A DNA stretch of 64,000 bases, from assembly GCF_000182745.2 (NCBI RefSeq), contig NC_016027.1, forward strand, positions 995,001 through 1,059,000. The letters run 5' to 3'. The stretch is from Komagataeibacter medellinensis NBRC 3288. GTDB lineage: Bacteria > Pseudomonadota > Alphaproteobacteria > Acetobacterales > Acetobacteraceae. The position numbers and the translations under genes were made by a program. This document shows, in pieces, positions 1-10,129 of this stretch (positions are counted from its first letter, which is position 1; each line of letters starts with the position of its first letter). The notes below the pieces were generated by a model. The model was not told the DNA's origin. It was given only the letters and a program-made list of their open reading frames with translations, and did no database searches.

Positions 1-605
1 CCGGCACCGGATTCGACCGCAAAGTCCCGGAAGGCCTTCCGTCGCCCATCATCAAGGATATAGACATTGAGCTTGTCAGCCGGCCAGTGCAGGTCCATCG
101 CGCCGAGCACGGTTGAGCGGACCAGTTCCAGATCCTCGTTGTAGGAGGGCACATACACATCGACAACCGGCCAGTCATCGGGGTTGTCGGGCAGGCAGTG
201 CGGCTTGCGGCCCAGCGGCCATGACATCTGGAAATAGCTCAGGCACAGGGTGGAGAGCGCATAACCTTCCGCTGCAAGCAGGGCAAGCGACATGGCGACC
301 TGCAGCGGGCCATGGAACTCCACCGTGCGGCCCAGCCGCCATATCAGGTAGCGAAAAGAGACAAAGAGCGACAGCATCATGAGGATGCAGGTGACATGCC
401 GCCCCGGCCTGCGGTTGAGGATGAAGAAAAGCGTGACAGTACCGATCGAGATATAGGCCTGCTCGCCCGGTGCAAGGGTAATGTTGCCCACCGACAGGCA
501 GAGTATGGCCCCCCCGATCATCAGCAGCGCGATAAGCCAGCCCTGCCGCCGCGGCGTGGTATCAAGCGCATTCCCGCCCCACTTCAGCCACAATTCCCTG
601 AGCAT
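1..605 (-). CDS. bcsA: Cellulose synthase catalytic subunit (BcsA type), N-terminal part, truncated by window edge
   Basis: About 201 residues are visible; the rest lies beyond the left edge. The product should polymerise UDP-glucose into beta-1,4-glucan at the inner membrane. The visible part has four hydrophobic segments (about residues 21-38, 49-63, 71-88 and 101-122). The start of the GT2 glycosyltransferase domain follows, with VPSYNED near residue 150 and the UDP-binding VYILDDGRR near residue 185, both typical of BcsA. Komagataeibacter carries several bcs operons, some with fused bcsAB; I cannot tell which paralogue this is. The start at 605 fits the family but has no clear SD, and the frame stays open upstream, so an earlier start is possible. 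No bcs partner lies upstream, so this is probably the first gene of its operon. Confidence 0.85.
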   Translation of the reverse strand, partial: MLRELWLKWGGNALDTTPRRQGWLIALLMIGGAILCLSVGNITLAPGEQAYISIGTVTLFFILNRRPGRHVTCILMMLSLFVSFRYLIWRLGRTVEFHGPLQVAMSLALLAAEGYALSTLCLSYFQMSWPLGRKPHCLPDNPDDWPVVDVYVPSYNEDLELVRSTVLGAMDLHWPADKLNVYILDDGRRKAFRDFAVESGA

Positions 606-979
606 TTTTCTACAACCAGACTGACCTGAATCAAAACCCGTCAATACGTACAGGCATACAGGCAGTGACACCAGCGGCTTTGTACCGTGGGGCCTGCCGC
701 ATGGATGGTTTTTCGTTCCCTATCATGAACGGTATGACCGAACGCCCTTTATCCCCCTTGCCTTCCTGATGGATGCCGACACTAGATGAGCGAATGCTCC
801 AACCGCAAGGCATTATCAGGCGGGTCGATCCATTTTCAGACCGGGGCGCAAAAAGGGGTATCCACATACCCTTTATCGCCCTTTTACCACGGCGGAATAT
901 GCAGCAGATAAGACCCCTCCCCATGTAGCGGACCGGTGTCGCAAGAGATGCAGGCTAAACCGCGCACCATGCCCAGGAA
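606..979. other. Intergenic region upstream of the cellulose synthase gene
   Basis: About 370 bases with no convincing gene. A 97-codon leftward frame at 631-924 has no family resemblance and an unnatural composition. The region must hold the leftward promoter of the bcsA-type gene, but I could not identify -35/-10 boxes with confidence. Confidence 0.5.
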
Positions 980-1016
980 AACACAAAGGCACCCGAGCCA
1001 TCGCCCGGGTGCCTTC
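980..1016 (-). terminator. Rho-independent terminator of the helicase gene
   Basis: An inverted repeat (GGCACCCG... / CGGGTGCC) at 988-1013 forms a GC-rich hairpin. Read leftward it is followed by TTTGTGTTTTC. It lies about 50 bases past the stop of the helicase at 1066. Confidence 0.75.
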
Positions 1017-1065
1017 TGTCTGTCAGATCCGGCTCGCCAGATGCGAGCAGGCATTCATGCGGAGA

Positions 1066-2403
1066 TCAGACCGCGCGACGGCCCGCACCGCCCGAGCGGC
1101 TGCCACCACCGGGGCGGCCACCCCGGCCACCGCCGGGCGGACGACCGCCACCCGCCGGGCGACCGCCACCACCGGGCCTGCCGCCACCGGGCCGACCACC
1201 GCCGCCGCCACGGCCCCGACCACCGCCACCCAGCACAGGCGGGCGCATGGTGGAGTTTTCTGCCGCTTCGGAATGATACGGGTGCTCGGACACCACAGGG
1301 ATGGCCTTGCCAATATTCTTCTCGATATCACGCAGCCAGGCGCGCTGTTCCGCATCGCACAGCGATACGGCCCAACCCTCGCGCCCCGCACGCGCGGTAC
1401 GGCCAATGCGGTGCACGTAGCTCTCGGGCACGTTGGGCAGATCGTAGTTAAACACGTGGGTCACATCATCCACGTCAATGCCACGGGCCGCGATATCAGT
1501 CGCCACCAGCACCTTTACATTACCCGAGCGAAAGCCGGACATGGCCCGCTCGCGCGCACCCTGTGACTTGTTGCCGTGAATCGCTTCAGCCGTAATGCCG
1601 TGCTCACTCAGGAAGGCAGCAACCTTGTTGGCTTCATGCTTCATCAGCGTGAACACCACGGCGCGCTCGACCTTGGGGGAGTCAACCAGCAGCTTCAGGG
1701 CTTCGCGCTTGTTGGCGGTATCGACAAACATCACTGCCTGGCGGATACGGTCCACCGTGCTGGATGGCGGTGTGACCTGCACGGTAGCCGGGTCACGCAG
1801 CAGGCCATGCGCCAGGTCGGAAATGCTCTTGGGCATGGTGGCCGAGAACAGCAGCGTCTGCCGGTCGGTCGGCAGGGCTGCCACAATTTTGCGGATATCG
1901 CGCACGAAGCCCATGTCGAGCATGCGGTCGGCTTCATCAAGCACCAGCACCTCAAGCCCGGACAGGTCGACATGCCCCTGACCCATCAGGTCCAGCAGGC
2001 GGCCGGGGGCTGCGACCAGAACGTCCACGCCACGGCGCAGGGCCTCGATCTGGCGCCCCTGCCCCACACCACCGAACACCACGGCATGGCTGAAGCGCAT
2101 GTGACGGGCATAGGATGCAAAGCTTTCCCCGATCTGGGAAGCCAGTTCACGGGTGGGGGCGAGCACCAGGGCGCGCGCGCCCTTGGGGTGGGCACGACCC
2201 TTTTCACGGAAAAGACGGTCAAGGATGGGCAGCGCGAAGGCCGCGGTCTTGCCCGTGCCGGTCTGTGCCAGACCCAGCAGGTCACGCCCTTCCAGCAGGT
2301 AGGGAATGGCGCCAGCCTGAATGGGGGTGGGCTGGGTGTAGCCTTCCTCGTCCAGTGCACGCAGCAGCGGCTCTGCAAGATGAAGATCGGCAAACGTTGT
2401 CAT
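1066..2403 (-). CDS. rhlE: DEAD-box ATP-dependent RNA helicase, RhlE type, with Gly/Arg-rich tail
   Basis: 445-residue RNA helicase, probably acting in ribosome assembly or RNA turnover. The DEAD-box series is complete and in order: Q motif ([10 protein letters not shown]), motif I AQTGTGKT, motif Ia PTRELA, motif II DEAD, motif III SAT, and [10 protein letters not shown] in the second RecA domain. After about residue 385 the chain becomes an RGG-like tail built of GGGRPGGG units. This is a low-complexity RNA-binding extension and gives a GC-rich repetitive DNA stretch at about 1070-1230. The start at 2403 is chosen because AGGAGG sits 8 bases upstream and MTTFADLHL matches RhlE N-termini. 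The gene appears monocistronic with its own terminator. A second helicase of this family lies at 37460-39019. Confidence 0.93.
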   Translation of the reverse strand: MTTFADLHLAEPLLRALDEEGYTQPTPIQAGAIPYLLEGRDLLGLAQTGTGKTAAFALPILDRLFREKGRAHPKGARALVLAPTRELASQIGESFASYARHMRFSHAVVFGGVGQGRQIEALRRGVDVLVAAPGRLLDLMGQGHVDLSGLEVLVLDEADRMLDMGFVRDIRKIVAALPTDRQTLLFSATMPKSISDLAHGLLRDPATVQVTPPSSTVDRIRQAVMFVDTANKREALKLLVDSPKVERAVVFTLMKHEANKVAAFLSEHGITAEAIHGNKSQGARERAMSGFRSGNVKVLVATDIAARGIDVDDVTHVFNYDLPNVPESYVHRIGRTARAGREGWAVSLCDAEQRAWLRDIEKNIGKAIPVVSEHPYHSEAAENSTMRPPVLGGGGRGRGGGGGRPGGGRPGGGGRPAGGGRPPGGGRGGRPGGGSRSGGAGRRAV

Positions 2404-2703
2404 GAATGGCGCCTCCTGGCGCGAAAAAACAGGGCCGCGGGGCCTGCAGCTTACTGCATGCCCAAAGAGCGAACCGACAGACATACCCGAAACCGGCCCT
2501 TATATGCACAGGGGCACGTGTTCTGTCGTCGCAAGGATATGATGTAAGGGATAAAAGGCCGGTCCAGTCTGCTTTCAGTCGTGTCCCCCGCGTCAAGGAC
2601 ACGTGCAATCAAACCAGCACAAGGAAACAGGCGCGGTCCGTTCCCGAGCCTGATGCTTTATCGCGTTATCGGGGGGGCCGCAAGCCTTTTATAACACGCC
2701 ACG
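2404..2703. promoter_or_regulatory. Helicase leader and promoter region; SD inside a small hairpin at 2409-2422
   Basis: 300 bases between metW and the helicase start, without a gene. Read leftward, GCGCC-AGGA-GGCGC (2422 to 2409) is a perfect 5-bp GC stem whose loop and 3' arm contain the helicase Shine-Dalgarno sequence. Pairing would hide the ribosome site. A promoter must lie here but no clear boxes were found. Confidence 0.4.
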
Positions 2704-3309
2704 CTACGTTCCCTTGCGCCGCAGCAGGAACAGCGCCTGTTCGCCAAACAGGTTGGCCAGCCGGATCGAACGCCGCCACGGTGCGCGCTCACCGTCCTCA
2801 TCCACGGCCATCCATTGTTCGACCACGTACCCCTCGTCACGGCACAGGGTCAGGAAGTCAAGGATGGTGCACGGGTGGATGTTGGGCGTGTCATACCACG
2901 GCGTGCTCCACACGCTGGTCATGGGCATGCGCCCGCGCAGGAGCATCTGCACACGCAGGCGCCAGTGGCCGAAATTGGGGAAGGACACGATGGCATACCG
3001 CCCGATGCGCAGCATCTGGCGCAGCACCTCACGCGGGCGCTCGACCGCCTGCAACGTGCGCTGGAGGACCACGTAATCAAAGGCATTGTCGGGGTAATGC
3101 ACCAGGTCATGGTCCGCATCGCCATGCATGACCGGCAGGCCGTGGGCGACGGAGCGCGTGACCTCGCGCATGTCGATCTCGATGCCACGGGCATCGCAGC
3201 CACTGGTACGGAACAGGTAGTCCAGCAGCGCGCCATCCCCGCTGCCAACATCGAGCACGCGGGTACGGGGGCGGATCATCCCGGCAATCAGGCGCTGGTC
3301 AAGCCGCAT
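2704..3309 (-). CDS. metW: MetW methyltransferase-fold protein of methionine biosynthesis
   Basis: 201-residue Rossmann-fold protein with the SAM-binding motif I VLDVGSGDGALLDYL near residue 24, as in the MetW family. It also has the family-typical PNFGHWRLR and the block TPWYDTPNIHPCTILDF. MetW is required together with MetX for homoserine O-acetylation/methionine synthesis in many proteobacteria, although its enzymatic role is not fully settled. The start MRLDQRL at 3309 lies two bases after the metX stop, so translation is probably coupled. An in-frame upstream extension inside metX is not used. Confidence 0.93.
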   Translation of the reverse strand: MRLDQRLIAGMIRPRTRVLDVGSGDGALLDYLFRTSGCDARGIEIDMREVTRSVAHGLPVMHGDADHDLVHYPDNAFDYVVLQRTLQAVERPREVLRQMLRIGRYAIVSFPNFGHWRLRVQMLLRGRMPMTSVWSTPWYDTPNIHPCTILDFLTLCRDEGYVVEQWMAVDEDGERAPWRRSIRLANLFGEQALFLLRRKGT

Positions 3310-3311
3310 GG

Positions 3312-4481
3312 TCAGGCAATCCCGGCATGTTCGGCGGCCCCGCACAGGAAACCGCGGATGGTTCGGTCAAAATCCGGCTCATCGAGCAGGAAAGCGTCAT
3401 GACCCTTGTCGCTATCAATCTCGACAAAGGACACGTTGGCCGCCACCCGGTTGAGCGCGCGCGCCACAAGGCGCGCCTGCGATGTGGGGAACAGCCAGTC
3501 GGACGAGAACGAGACAATGCAGAACCGCGTGCGCGTGCCCGCGAACGGGCGCGACATGTCCCCCTCATGCTCGGCACCGAGGTCGAAATAATCCATGGCA
3601 CGGGTGATGGTCAGGTAGGAATTGGCATCAAAGCGCCGCACAAAGGTCGAACCCTGGTGGCGCAGGTAGCTTTCCACCTCGAACATCTCACCAAACAGCG
3701 ATCCCGGCTCCCCTGCTGCGCTGCGCCCGGCGGCATGACGCACGCGACGGCCGAACTTGCGGGTCAGCGCGGCCTCGGACAGATAGGTGATGTGCGCCAT
3801 CATGCGCGCGACCGCGAGGCCCCGGGCCGGGATCTCGTTACATTCCCAGTAGCGGCCACCATGCCATTGCGGATCGGCGAAGATGGCCTGCCGGCTGACT
3901 TCATTGAACGCGATGTTCTGGGCGGAATGGAAGGGCGATGTGGCGATCGGCATGGCCGCGAACACGCATTGGGGGTAAGTCGCGGTCCATTCCAACACCT
4001 GCATGCCCCCCATGGAGCCGCCAACCACCGCCAGCAGGCGTTCGATGCCCATGTGTTCCACCAGCAGTTTCTGGGTACGGACCATGTCGCGGATGGTGAT
4101 GGGGGGGAAGTCGGTGCCCCATGGCTCGGTCGCCCCGTCTTCGCGCACACGCAGGCTGCGCGGGCCGGTCGTACCCATGCAGCCACCCAGCACGTTGACG
4201 CAGATTACGAAAAAGCGATCCGTATCAATAGGCAGGCCGGGCCCGACCATGCGGCTCCACCAACCGGGCTTGCCAGTCAGCGGGTGGGTGTCGGCCACAT
4301 ACTGGTCGCCCGTCAGGGCATGACAGACCACAATGGCGTTATCGCGCGCGGGTGAGAGGGTACCATACGTACGGTACGCCACATCCACCGGCGCCAGGTG
4401 GAAGCCGCAGTCAAGGCGCAATCCATCGGGAAAGGTGACAGTCTGGTGCGACAGGCTGGTCTCGGGCTTGGTCTGGTCCAT
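3312..4481 (-). CDS. metX: Homoserine O-acetyltransferase
   Basis: 389-residue alpha/beta hydrolase-fold enzyme that acetylates L-homoserine with acetyl-CoA, the first committed step of methionine synthesis. The nucleophile elbow GGSMGG (Ser about residue 155) and FSSDWLFP (Asp about 326) with DKGHDAFL (His about 361) form the catalytic triad. YRTYGTL and the DHALTGD-like HALTGDQYV block are MetX hallmarks. I start at MDQTKPETS (4481) because the 28 residues upstream in the open frame do not look like family sequence. metW follows directly, and dnaE ends 108 bases upstream. No SAM-II riboswitch consensus was recognisable in that spacer. Confidence 0.94.
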   Translation of the reverse strand: MDQTKPETSLSHQTVTFPDGLRLDCGFHLAPVDVAYRTYGTLSPARDNAIVVCHALTGDQYVADTHPLTGKPGWWSRMVGPGLPIDTDRFFVICVNVLGGCMGTTGPRSLRVREDGATEPWGTDFPPITIRDMVRTQKLLVEHMGIERLLAVVGGSMGGMQVLEWTATYPQCVFAAMPIATSPFHSAQNIAFNEVSRQAIFADPQWHGGRYWECNEIPARGLAVARMMAHITYLSEAALTRKFGRRVRHAAGRSAAGEPGSLFGEMFEVESYLRHQGSTFVRRFDANSYLTITRAMDYFDLGAEHEGDMSRPFAGTRTRFCIVSFSSDWLFPTSQARLVARALNRVAANVSFVEIDSDKGHDAFLLDEPDFDRTIRGFLCGAAEHAGIA

Positions 4482-4589
4482 TCTGTATCCGGCATGGCGT
4501 AGACAGGGACGAAAAAAACGCAGGCCATGCGTATGACACCCCAGCCATGGACTTGCAAGCTTCATGCAACAACGGGCGCGTGTCTGTGC
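4482..4589 (-). terminator. dnaE-metX spacer with a weak terminator-like hairpin
   Basis: Read leftward, CGCATGGCCTGCG followed by TTTTTTT (about 4531-4511) forms a short 4-bp stem with a seven-T run. It may attenuate or end dnaE transcripts. The stem is short, so this is tentative. Confidence 0.35.
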
Positions 4590-7500
4590 TCAGAACTGCT
4601 CCACCTTGCCAACACCTTCGATCGCCTTGATCATCTGGGCCACGCGCGGGGTCACGCGGTAGCGCTCGGCCAAAGTCAGTTCCACATCCCGCGTTTCCGT
4701 AACCGACGGCAACAAGATGACCCGCCCCCGCCCTGCCCCGTGGCCGTGCAGCACATCACGGATCGGCTCCAGTGCTTCCGCGCGGTCGAACCATATGCGC
4801 ATCTCGGCTGCGGCCTCGGCGGCCGCCTGTTCCAGTTCCATCACGTCGGATGCGGTAATGCGCAGGGCCTCGCCCTCCAGCTTCAGGTCCGCCGTTACCA
4901 CCACGGCATTACCCGCCACCAGTATTTCACGCGCCCGCGACAGCACTTCGGAAAAGAACGTGATCTCGCACCCGCCCGATGCATCGGACAGCCGCACCCA
5001 CGCCATCTTGTTGCCCGTGCGCGTGGGGCGTTCCTTGCGATCCACCACGCAACCCGCGATCTTGACGCGCACGATCCCCGCCTGTGCCGCCGCCTCCAGC
5101 CCCGTGGCCCGCACCGCACCCAGCCTGCGCATGAGCGGGCCGTAGGAATCCAGCGGGTGACCGGTCAGGTGGAAGCCTATGGCGTCAGCCTCCATGTTCA
5201 GGCGCTCGAACTCCGGCCAGTCGGCCACGCGCGGCAGGCGCAGCGGCTCGCGCTGGGCGGGCCCGTCGCCACCGCCGCCAAACAGGCCGATCTGGCCACT
5301 GGCCGCCTGCTGGGCATTGGCCTGTGCACGGCGCATAACCGTCTCGGCCGCGGCGCAGGCACGGGCACGGTTGGGCAGAATGGTGTCGAACGCACCCGCG
5401 CGCGCCAGATTTTCAAGCTGCATCTTGTTGACCTGCCGGGGGTCAAGACGGGCGGCCAGGTCCTCAAGGTCGGTAAAGGGCCGGTCGCCGCGCACCGCCA
5501 CCAGCGATTGCATGGCCCCCAGCCCCACCTTTTTTACCGCCGCCAGCGCGTAACGGATGCCGTAGGTCTTGCCATCGGGCATCTTTTCCACGGTAAAATC
5601 AGCACCCGATGCATTGATGTCGGGCGGCAGCAGAGGAATGCCCAGCCGGTCGGCCTCCTGCCGCAGGCCGGCCAGCTTGTCGGTCTTTTCACGCGCAAGC
5701 GACATGCACGCGGCAATAAAGGGCACCGGGTGGTTCGCCTTCATCCACGCCGTCTGGTACGAAACCAGCGCGTAGGCTGCGGCATGGGATTTGTTGAACC
5801 CGTAATCGGCAAACTTGGCCATGAGGTCGAACACCTCGGCAGCCTTTTCACGCTCGATCCCGCGCTTCATTGCCCCTTCGGTAAAGATTTCGCGCTGGCG
5901 GTCCATCTCGGCACGGATCTTCTTGCCCATGGCACGCCGCAGCAGGTCGGCCCCACCCAGGCTGTAGCCCGCCATTTTCTGGGCAATCTGCATGACCTGT
6001 TCCTGATAGACCATGATGCCGTAGGTCTCTTCCAGGATATCGCGAATTTCCTCGTGCGGCGGCTCCCATGCCTCGCCATGCTTACGGCGGCAATAATCGG
6101 GAATGTTGGCCATGGGGCCGGGGCGGTACAGCGCCACGGCGGCAATCAGGTCTTCCAGCCGGGTCGGGCGCATCTGCTTGAGCACGTCGCGCATGCCCGC
6201 ACCTTCAAACTGGAACACGCCGCCTGTGTCGCCGCGGGCCAGCATCTCGTAGGTCAGCGCGTCATCCAGCGGCAGGACGGACAGGTCCACCTCCACCCCC
6301 ATGCCGTGCAGGAACTGCACCGCGCGCTGCAGGATGGTCAGCGTGGTCAGACCAAGGAAGTCGAACTTGACCAGCCCCGCCTGCTCCACAAACTTCATAT
6401 TGTACTGCGTAACCAGCATGTCGCTCTTGGGGTCACGGTACAGCGGCACCAGTTCCACCAGTTCGCGGTCCCCGATCACAACACCTGCGGCGTGGGTACT
6501 GGCGTGGCGGAACAGCCCCTCAAGCTGCTGGCCGATTTCCATCAGCCGACGGATGGCCTCATCCTCATCGCGCATTTCCTGCAGGCGCGGCTCCCCCTCG
6601 ATCGCCTGTTTCAAGGTGACGGGCTGAGCGGGGTTGTTGGGGATCAGTTCGGCCACGCGGTTGACCATGCCAAATGGCAGGCCCAGCACGCGCCCCACGT
6701 CACGCACTGCGGCACGCGCCTGCAGCTTACCGAACGTGATGATCTGGGCCACCCGGTCCGCACCATATTCATTGCGGACGTAGCGGATCACCTCATCGCG
6801 CCGGTCCTGACAGAAATCGATGTCGAAATCGGGCATTGACACGCGTTCGGGGTTCAAGAACCGCTCGAACAGCAGGTTGAAGGGAATGGGGTCGATATCG
6901 GTAATGGTCAGCGCCCACGCCGCCAGCGAGCCCGCACCCGAGCCACGGCCCGGCCCTACGGGGATATCATGTTCCTTGGCCCACTGGATGAAGTCGGCCA
7001 CGATCATGAAATAGCCGGGAAAGCCCATGTTCGCGATGATATCGAGTTCAAACGCCAGTCGTTCCTCGTATTTCCGGCGCGTCTCATCATCCACTGTCAT
7101 GCGCGACAGGCGGTGGGCCAAGCCGGTCTGCGCCATGTTGCGCAGGGTCTCATCTTCCGTCTTGCCGGGCTGTACCTTGGGGCACATGGGCAGCAGCGGC
7201 TTGCATGTCTCGACCTTGATCGCGCACAGGCGCGCGATCTCCAGCGTGTTGTCACAGGCTTCGGGCAGGTCGGCAAACAGTTCGCGCATGACCTCGGCGG
7301 GCTTGAACCAGTGCTCCGGCGTGACGCGCCAGCGGTCACGCTCGGCCATGGTCCGGCCCTGCGCTATGCACAGCAGCGCGTCATGCGCCTCGTACATATC
7401 CGGTTTTGGGAAGAAACATTCATTGGTGGCCACCAGCGGCAGGCCCATGCGGTCGGCCATGGCAATCATGCCCGGTTCCACCGCGCGCTCGGCCGCCTGG

Positions 7501-8024
7501 CCGTGGCGGTGCAGTTCGACTGCCATGTAGCGACCATAGGCTTCGTGCAGGCGCTCCATGAAGCGGGTGGCCTCGCGCTCCTGCCCTTCCGCCAGCATGT
7601 GGAACAGTGGGCCACGGCTGCCGCCGGTCAGCAGGAACAGACCGCCCGCACGCTCGCACAAAAGGTCCAGCGTGACAGTCGGCTCATCGGTCACGTTCTG
7701 CAGGAACCCGGCCGAAGAGAGGAACTGCAGGTTGGCCAGTCCCTCCGCATTGCGCGCCAACAGCGCTACATGTTCGGCGGGCATACCGGGCTTGTCGCTA
7801 CGCGCGGGCAGGCCAAGCTGGCAGCCAATGATGGGCTGCACGCCCTTCTTGGCGCAGTATTGCGAGAACTCCAGCGCACCGAACATGTTGCCGGTATCGG
7901 TTATGGCCACGGCGGGCATGCGCATGTCATGCGCTAGCGCCACCAGTTCGGGCACGCGAATGGCCCCCTGGCTCAGGGAATAGGCGGAGTGAACCCGAAG
8001 GTGGACAAAATCGGCATGGGACAT
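4590..8024 (-). CDS. dnaE: DNA polymerase III alpha subunit
   Basis: 1144-residue replicative polymerase subunit (DnaE1 class). The N-terminal PHP domain starts with FVHLRVHSAYSLSQGA. The palm contains PDFDIDFCQDRRDE (catalytic Asp pair near residue 400) and VKFDFLGL (third Asp near residue 554). GPGRGSGAGSLAAW is the canonical Pol III motif. The C-terminal third carries the HhH, OB-fold and C-terminal domains (KIAGCVVDRKERPT..). Length is normal for alphaproteobacterial DnaE. AGGA lies 8 bases before the ATG at 8024. It sits downstream of lolC-lolD, separated by intergenic repeat copy A. Confidence 0.97.
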   Translation of the reverse strand: MSHADFVHLRVHSAYSLSQGAIRVPELVALAHDMRMPAVAITDTGNMFGALEFSQYCAKKGVQPIIGCQLGLPARSDKPGMPAEHVALLARNAEGLANLQFLSSAGFLQNVTDEPTVTLDLLCERAGGLFLLTGGSRGPLFHMLAEGQEREATRFMERLHEAYGRYMAVELHRHGQAAERAVEPGMIAMADRMGLPLVATNECFFPKPDMYEAHDALLCIAQGRTMAERDRWRVTPEHWFKPAEVMRELFADLPEACDNTLEIARLCAIKVETCKPLLPMCPKVQPGKTEDETLRNMAQTGLAHRLSRMTVDDETRRKYEERLAFELDIIANMGFPGYFMIVADFIQWAKEHDIPVGPGRGSGAGSLAAWALTITDIDPIPFNLLFERFLNPERVSMPDFDIDFCQDRRDEVIRYVRNEYGADRVAQIITFGKLQARAAVRDVGRVLGLPFGMVNRVAELIPNNPAQPVTLKQAIEGEPRLQEMRDEDEAIRRLMEIGQQLEGLFRHASTHAAGVVIGDRELVELVPLYRDPKSDMLVTQYNMKFVEQAGLVKFDFLGLTTLTILQRAVQFLHGMGVEVDLSVLPLDDALTYEMLARGDTGGVFQFEGAGMRDVLKQMRPTRLEDLIAAVALYRPGPMANIPDYCRRKHGEAWEPPHEEIRDILEETYGIMVYQEQVMQIAQKMAGYSLGGADLLRRAMGKKIRAEMDRQREIFTEGAMKRGIEREKAAEVFDLMAKFADYGFNKSHAAAYALVSYQTAWMKANHPVPFIAACMSLAREKTDKLAGLRQEADRLGIPLLPPDINASGADFTVEKMPDGKTYGIRYALAAVKKVGLGAMQSLVAVRGDRPFTDLEDLAARLDPRQVNKMQLENLARAGAFDTILPNRARACAAAETVMRRAQANAQQAASGQIGLFGGGGDGPAQREPLRLPRVADWPEFERLNMEADAIGFHLTGHPLDSYGPLMRRLGAVRATGLEAAAQAGIVRVKIAGCVVDRKERPTRTGNKMAWVRLSDASGGCEITFFSEVLSRAREILVAGNAVVVTADLKLEGEALRITASDVMELEQAAAEAAAEMRIWFDRAEALEPIRDVLHGHGAGRGRVILLPSVTETRDVELTLAERYRVTPRVAQMIKAIEGVGKVEQF

Positions 8025-8100
8025 GGGGGCATCCTACCCCACACCGCACCTGATTCGCACGCCCCCGCGCAGACCCTGCCAGCCCTGAAAAACAATAAAA

Positions 8101-8187
8101 GTTTCCGGGTGCTGTCTTTTTTTAAAAAGGCAGCACCTTTCGAAGCTTTTTGGCAGAAAGCTTTACCAAAAACTTCCTGTCGTTTTT
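8101..8187 (-). repeat. AT-rich palindromic intergenic repeat, copy A
   Basis: Starts directly behind the lolD stop codon. Read leftward it has AGGAAGTTTTTGG, then a palindrome around AAGCTTT..AAAGCTT (8143-8163), then a stem GGTGCTG/CAGCACC closed on a T7A5 core (8108-8137). The same layout recurs at 11733, 39072, 40511 and 62264. Either hairpin could also act as a terminator for lolC-lolD. Confidence 0.75.
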
Positions 8188-8892
8188 TCAGGTAGCCGGT
8201 GCCAGTGCCACCACAAGCCCATCGCGCAGGGTAACAATGCGGTCCATGCGACGGGCAAGGTCCATGTTGTGGGTGGCGATCAGGGCGGCCACGCCATGGG
8301 CGCGCACGGTTTGCAGCAGGGCGTCGAACACGGCATCCGATGTATGCACATCCAGGTTGCCCGTCGGTTCATCGGCCAGCAGCACCTGCGGGCGGTTGGC
8401 CAGTGCGCGCGCAATGGCCACGCGCTGCTTCTCCCCACCCGAAAGCTTGCCCGGCAGGTGATCCAGCCGGTGTGCAAGGCCAAAGGTCGCCAGCAGTTCA
8501 TCCGCCCGCGTACGGGCCGCCTTGCGCGCGACGCCCGCGATCATCTGTGGCAGCATGACATTCTCGCGCGCCGTGAATTCGGCCAGCAGATGATGGAACT
8601 GGTAGACAAACCCGATCCGCTCACGCCTGATCTGGGTGCGCTGGGCATCCGTCAGCGCACCGGCATCCTGCCCCGCCAGCATGACACAGCCCGCATCGGG
8701 CTTTTCCAGCAGCCCCGCCAGATGCAGCAGCGTGGACTTGCCCGTGCCCGAAGGGGCGACAAGAGCCACGATCTCGCCTGGGTGGAGCGTCAGGTCAGCA
8801 CCGCGCAGCACATCAAGCGTTTCCTCGCCACTTATGTAGCGGCGTGCCACGCCATCCATGCGCAGCGGTGCGGCACTCTGGGTCTCATTCAT
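8188..8892 (-). CDS. lolD: Lipoprotein-releasing ABC transporter ATP-binding protein
   Basis: 234-residue ATPase of the LolCDE complex, which releases outer-membrane lipoproteins from the inner membrane to LolA. Walker [10 protein letters not shown], signature [15 protein letters not shown], Walker [13 protein letters not shown] and the H-loop (ATHNMDLA) are all present. The MacB/LolD-type [14 protein letters not shown] segment follows Walker A. It overlaps the 3' end of lolC by 8 bases, so the two are cotranscribed and probably coupled. The start at 8892 fits family length. Confidence 0.94.
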   Translation of the reverse strand: MNETQSAAPLRMDGVARRYISGEETLDVLRGADLTLHPGEIVALVAPSGTGKSTLLHLAGLLEKPDAGCVMLAGQDAGALTDAQRTQIRRERIGFVYQFHHLLAEFTARENVMLPQMIAGVARKAARTRADELLATFGLAHRLDHLPGKLSGGEKQRVAIARALANRPQVLLADEPTGNLDVHTSDAVFDALLQTVRAHGVAALIATHNMDLARRMDRIVTLRDGLVVALAPAT

Positions 8893-10129
8893 GGCGCAGG
8901 GCCTCCACCGGATCGGTTTTCGCTGCCCGCCATGAAGGATAGAGCGTTGCGAGCAGCGACAGCACCAGCGCCATCACAATCACTTCAATGACCTGCGACC
9001 AGATCAGCTTGGAGGGCAGATGTTCAAGGTAATAGACCTCGGAATTGAACAGATCGGTGCCGGTAATGCGCTGAAGCAACTGACGGATATGCTCGATATT
9101 CAGGCAGAATACGATGCCCAGCCCCGTACCCACGAATGTGCCCGTCACCCCCACCGAGGCCCCGCACATGAGGAAGATGCGCATGATCGCCCCGCGCGTT
9201 GCCCCCAGCGTACGCAGCACGGCAATATCGGCGCTCTTGTCCTTCACCATCATGATCAGCGATGAGATCACGTTGAACGCGGCGACAAGGATGATGAGCG
9301 TCAGGATCAGGAACATCACGTTCTGTTCCACCTGCACCGCGCCAAAGAAGGCGTTGTTGCTCTGGGTCCAGTCCATGACCCGGACTTCGCCATCCATGGC
9401 CTTCTCGATCCCCTGACGGACCGGGATCACATTTTCCGCATCGCGGGTCATGACCTGCACCTGCGTCACCTGCCCCGGCATCTGGAAATAGACCTGGGCT
9501 GCATGCAGCGGCAGGAAAACATAGCTGGCATTGTATTCATTCATGCCCGCATCAAAGATCGCCACCACGCGGTAGGCCCGCACGCGCGGCATGGTGCCAA
9601 ACGCGGTGGCCGCCCCCTGCGGCGAGACGAGCGTAAGCCTGCCCCCCACGGTCAGGCCCGCACGCTCGGCCAGCGTGGTGCCAACGACTATGGTGTCATC
9701 GGCGCCAAAATCATCCAGCGAACCCGCAACAAGGTTGGTGCTGATCTCATGCAGGTCGAGCAGGTCGGTGCGCGTCATGCCGCGCACAAGGCCGCCCGCG
9801 TTGTAGCTGCCAGAATTGAGCAGTACCTGCGATTCCACCAGAGGGGCCGCCGAGACCACGCCGGGCACCCTGCGCACCCGGCCCGCCACATCATCGTAAT
9901 CGGTGAGGGTGCGGGTCAGGCCATACACGCTCAGATCACCATTCAGGCCAAGGATGCGCCCCAGCAGGTCGGCCTTGAACCCGTTCATGACCGACATCAC
10001 GATAATCAAGGTCGCAACCCCCAGCGCGATCCCCACAAGCGAGAAGATCGCGATGACGGACACGAACCGCTCCCCGCGCCGGGCATGCAGGTAACGCCCG
10101 GCGACCATCCGCTCGAAGGGACCGAACAT
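8885..10129 (-). CDS. lolC: Lipoprotein-releasing ABC transporter permease
   Basis: 414-residue inner-membrane protein of the LolC/LolE family. [38 protein letters not shown] at the N-terminus contains the first TM segment. A large periplasmic domain follows, then three TM segments in the last 150 residues, ending [16 protein letters not shown], the FtsX-type ending. Only one lolC/E-like permease is present here, as in many alphaproteobacteria. The start MFGPFERMV at 10129 overlaps the proS stop by one base (TGATG), indicating coupled translation. Confidence 0.93.
   Translation of the reverse strand: MFGPFERMVAGRYLHARRGERFVSVIAIFSLVGIALGVATLIIVMSVMNGFKADLLGRILGLNGDLSVYGLTRTLTDYDDVAGRVRRVPGVVSAAPLVESQVLLNSGSYNAGGLVRGMTRTDLLDLHEISTNLVAGSLDDFGADDTIVVGTTLAERAGLTVGGRLTLVSPQGAATAFGTMPRVRAYRVVAIFDAGMNEYNASYVFLPLHAAQVYFQMPGQVTQVQVMTRDAENVIPVRQGIEKAMDGEVRVMDWTQSNNAFFGAVQVEQNVMFLILTLIILVAAFNVISSLIMMVKDKSADIAVLRTLGATRGAIMRIFLMCGASVGVTGTFVGTGLGIVFCLNIEHIRQLLQRITGTDLFNSEVYYLEHLPSKLIWSQVIEVIVMALVLSLLATLYPSWRAAKTDPVEALRHE

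Noticed and set aside
631-924. A 97-codon leftward frame upstream of the cellulose synthase gene
   Set aside because: No recognisable motif, irregular composition and no credible SD; more likely promoter DNA.
1070-1230. Short GC-rich tandem repeats that might suggest a CRISPR or satellite array
   Set aside because: They are the codons of the Gly/Arg/Pro tail of the helicase; the frame stays open and no spacers are present.
4482-4589. SAM-II-type riboswitch ahead of metX
   Set aside because: Known alphaproteobacterial metX/metA leaders carry SAM-II, but the expected conserved bases and pseudoknot were not recognisable in this 108-base spacer.
4527-6839. A 770-codon open frame on the + strand opposite dnaE
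   Set aside because: Antisense to a certain gene; its high His/Gln/Arg content is typical of the reverse of GC-rich coding DNA, with no family motifs.
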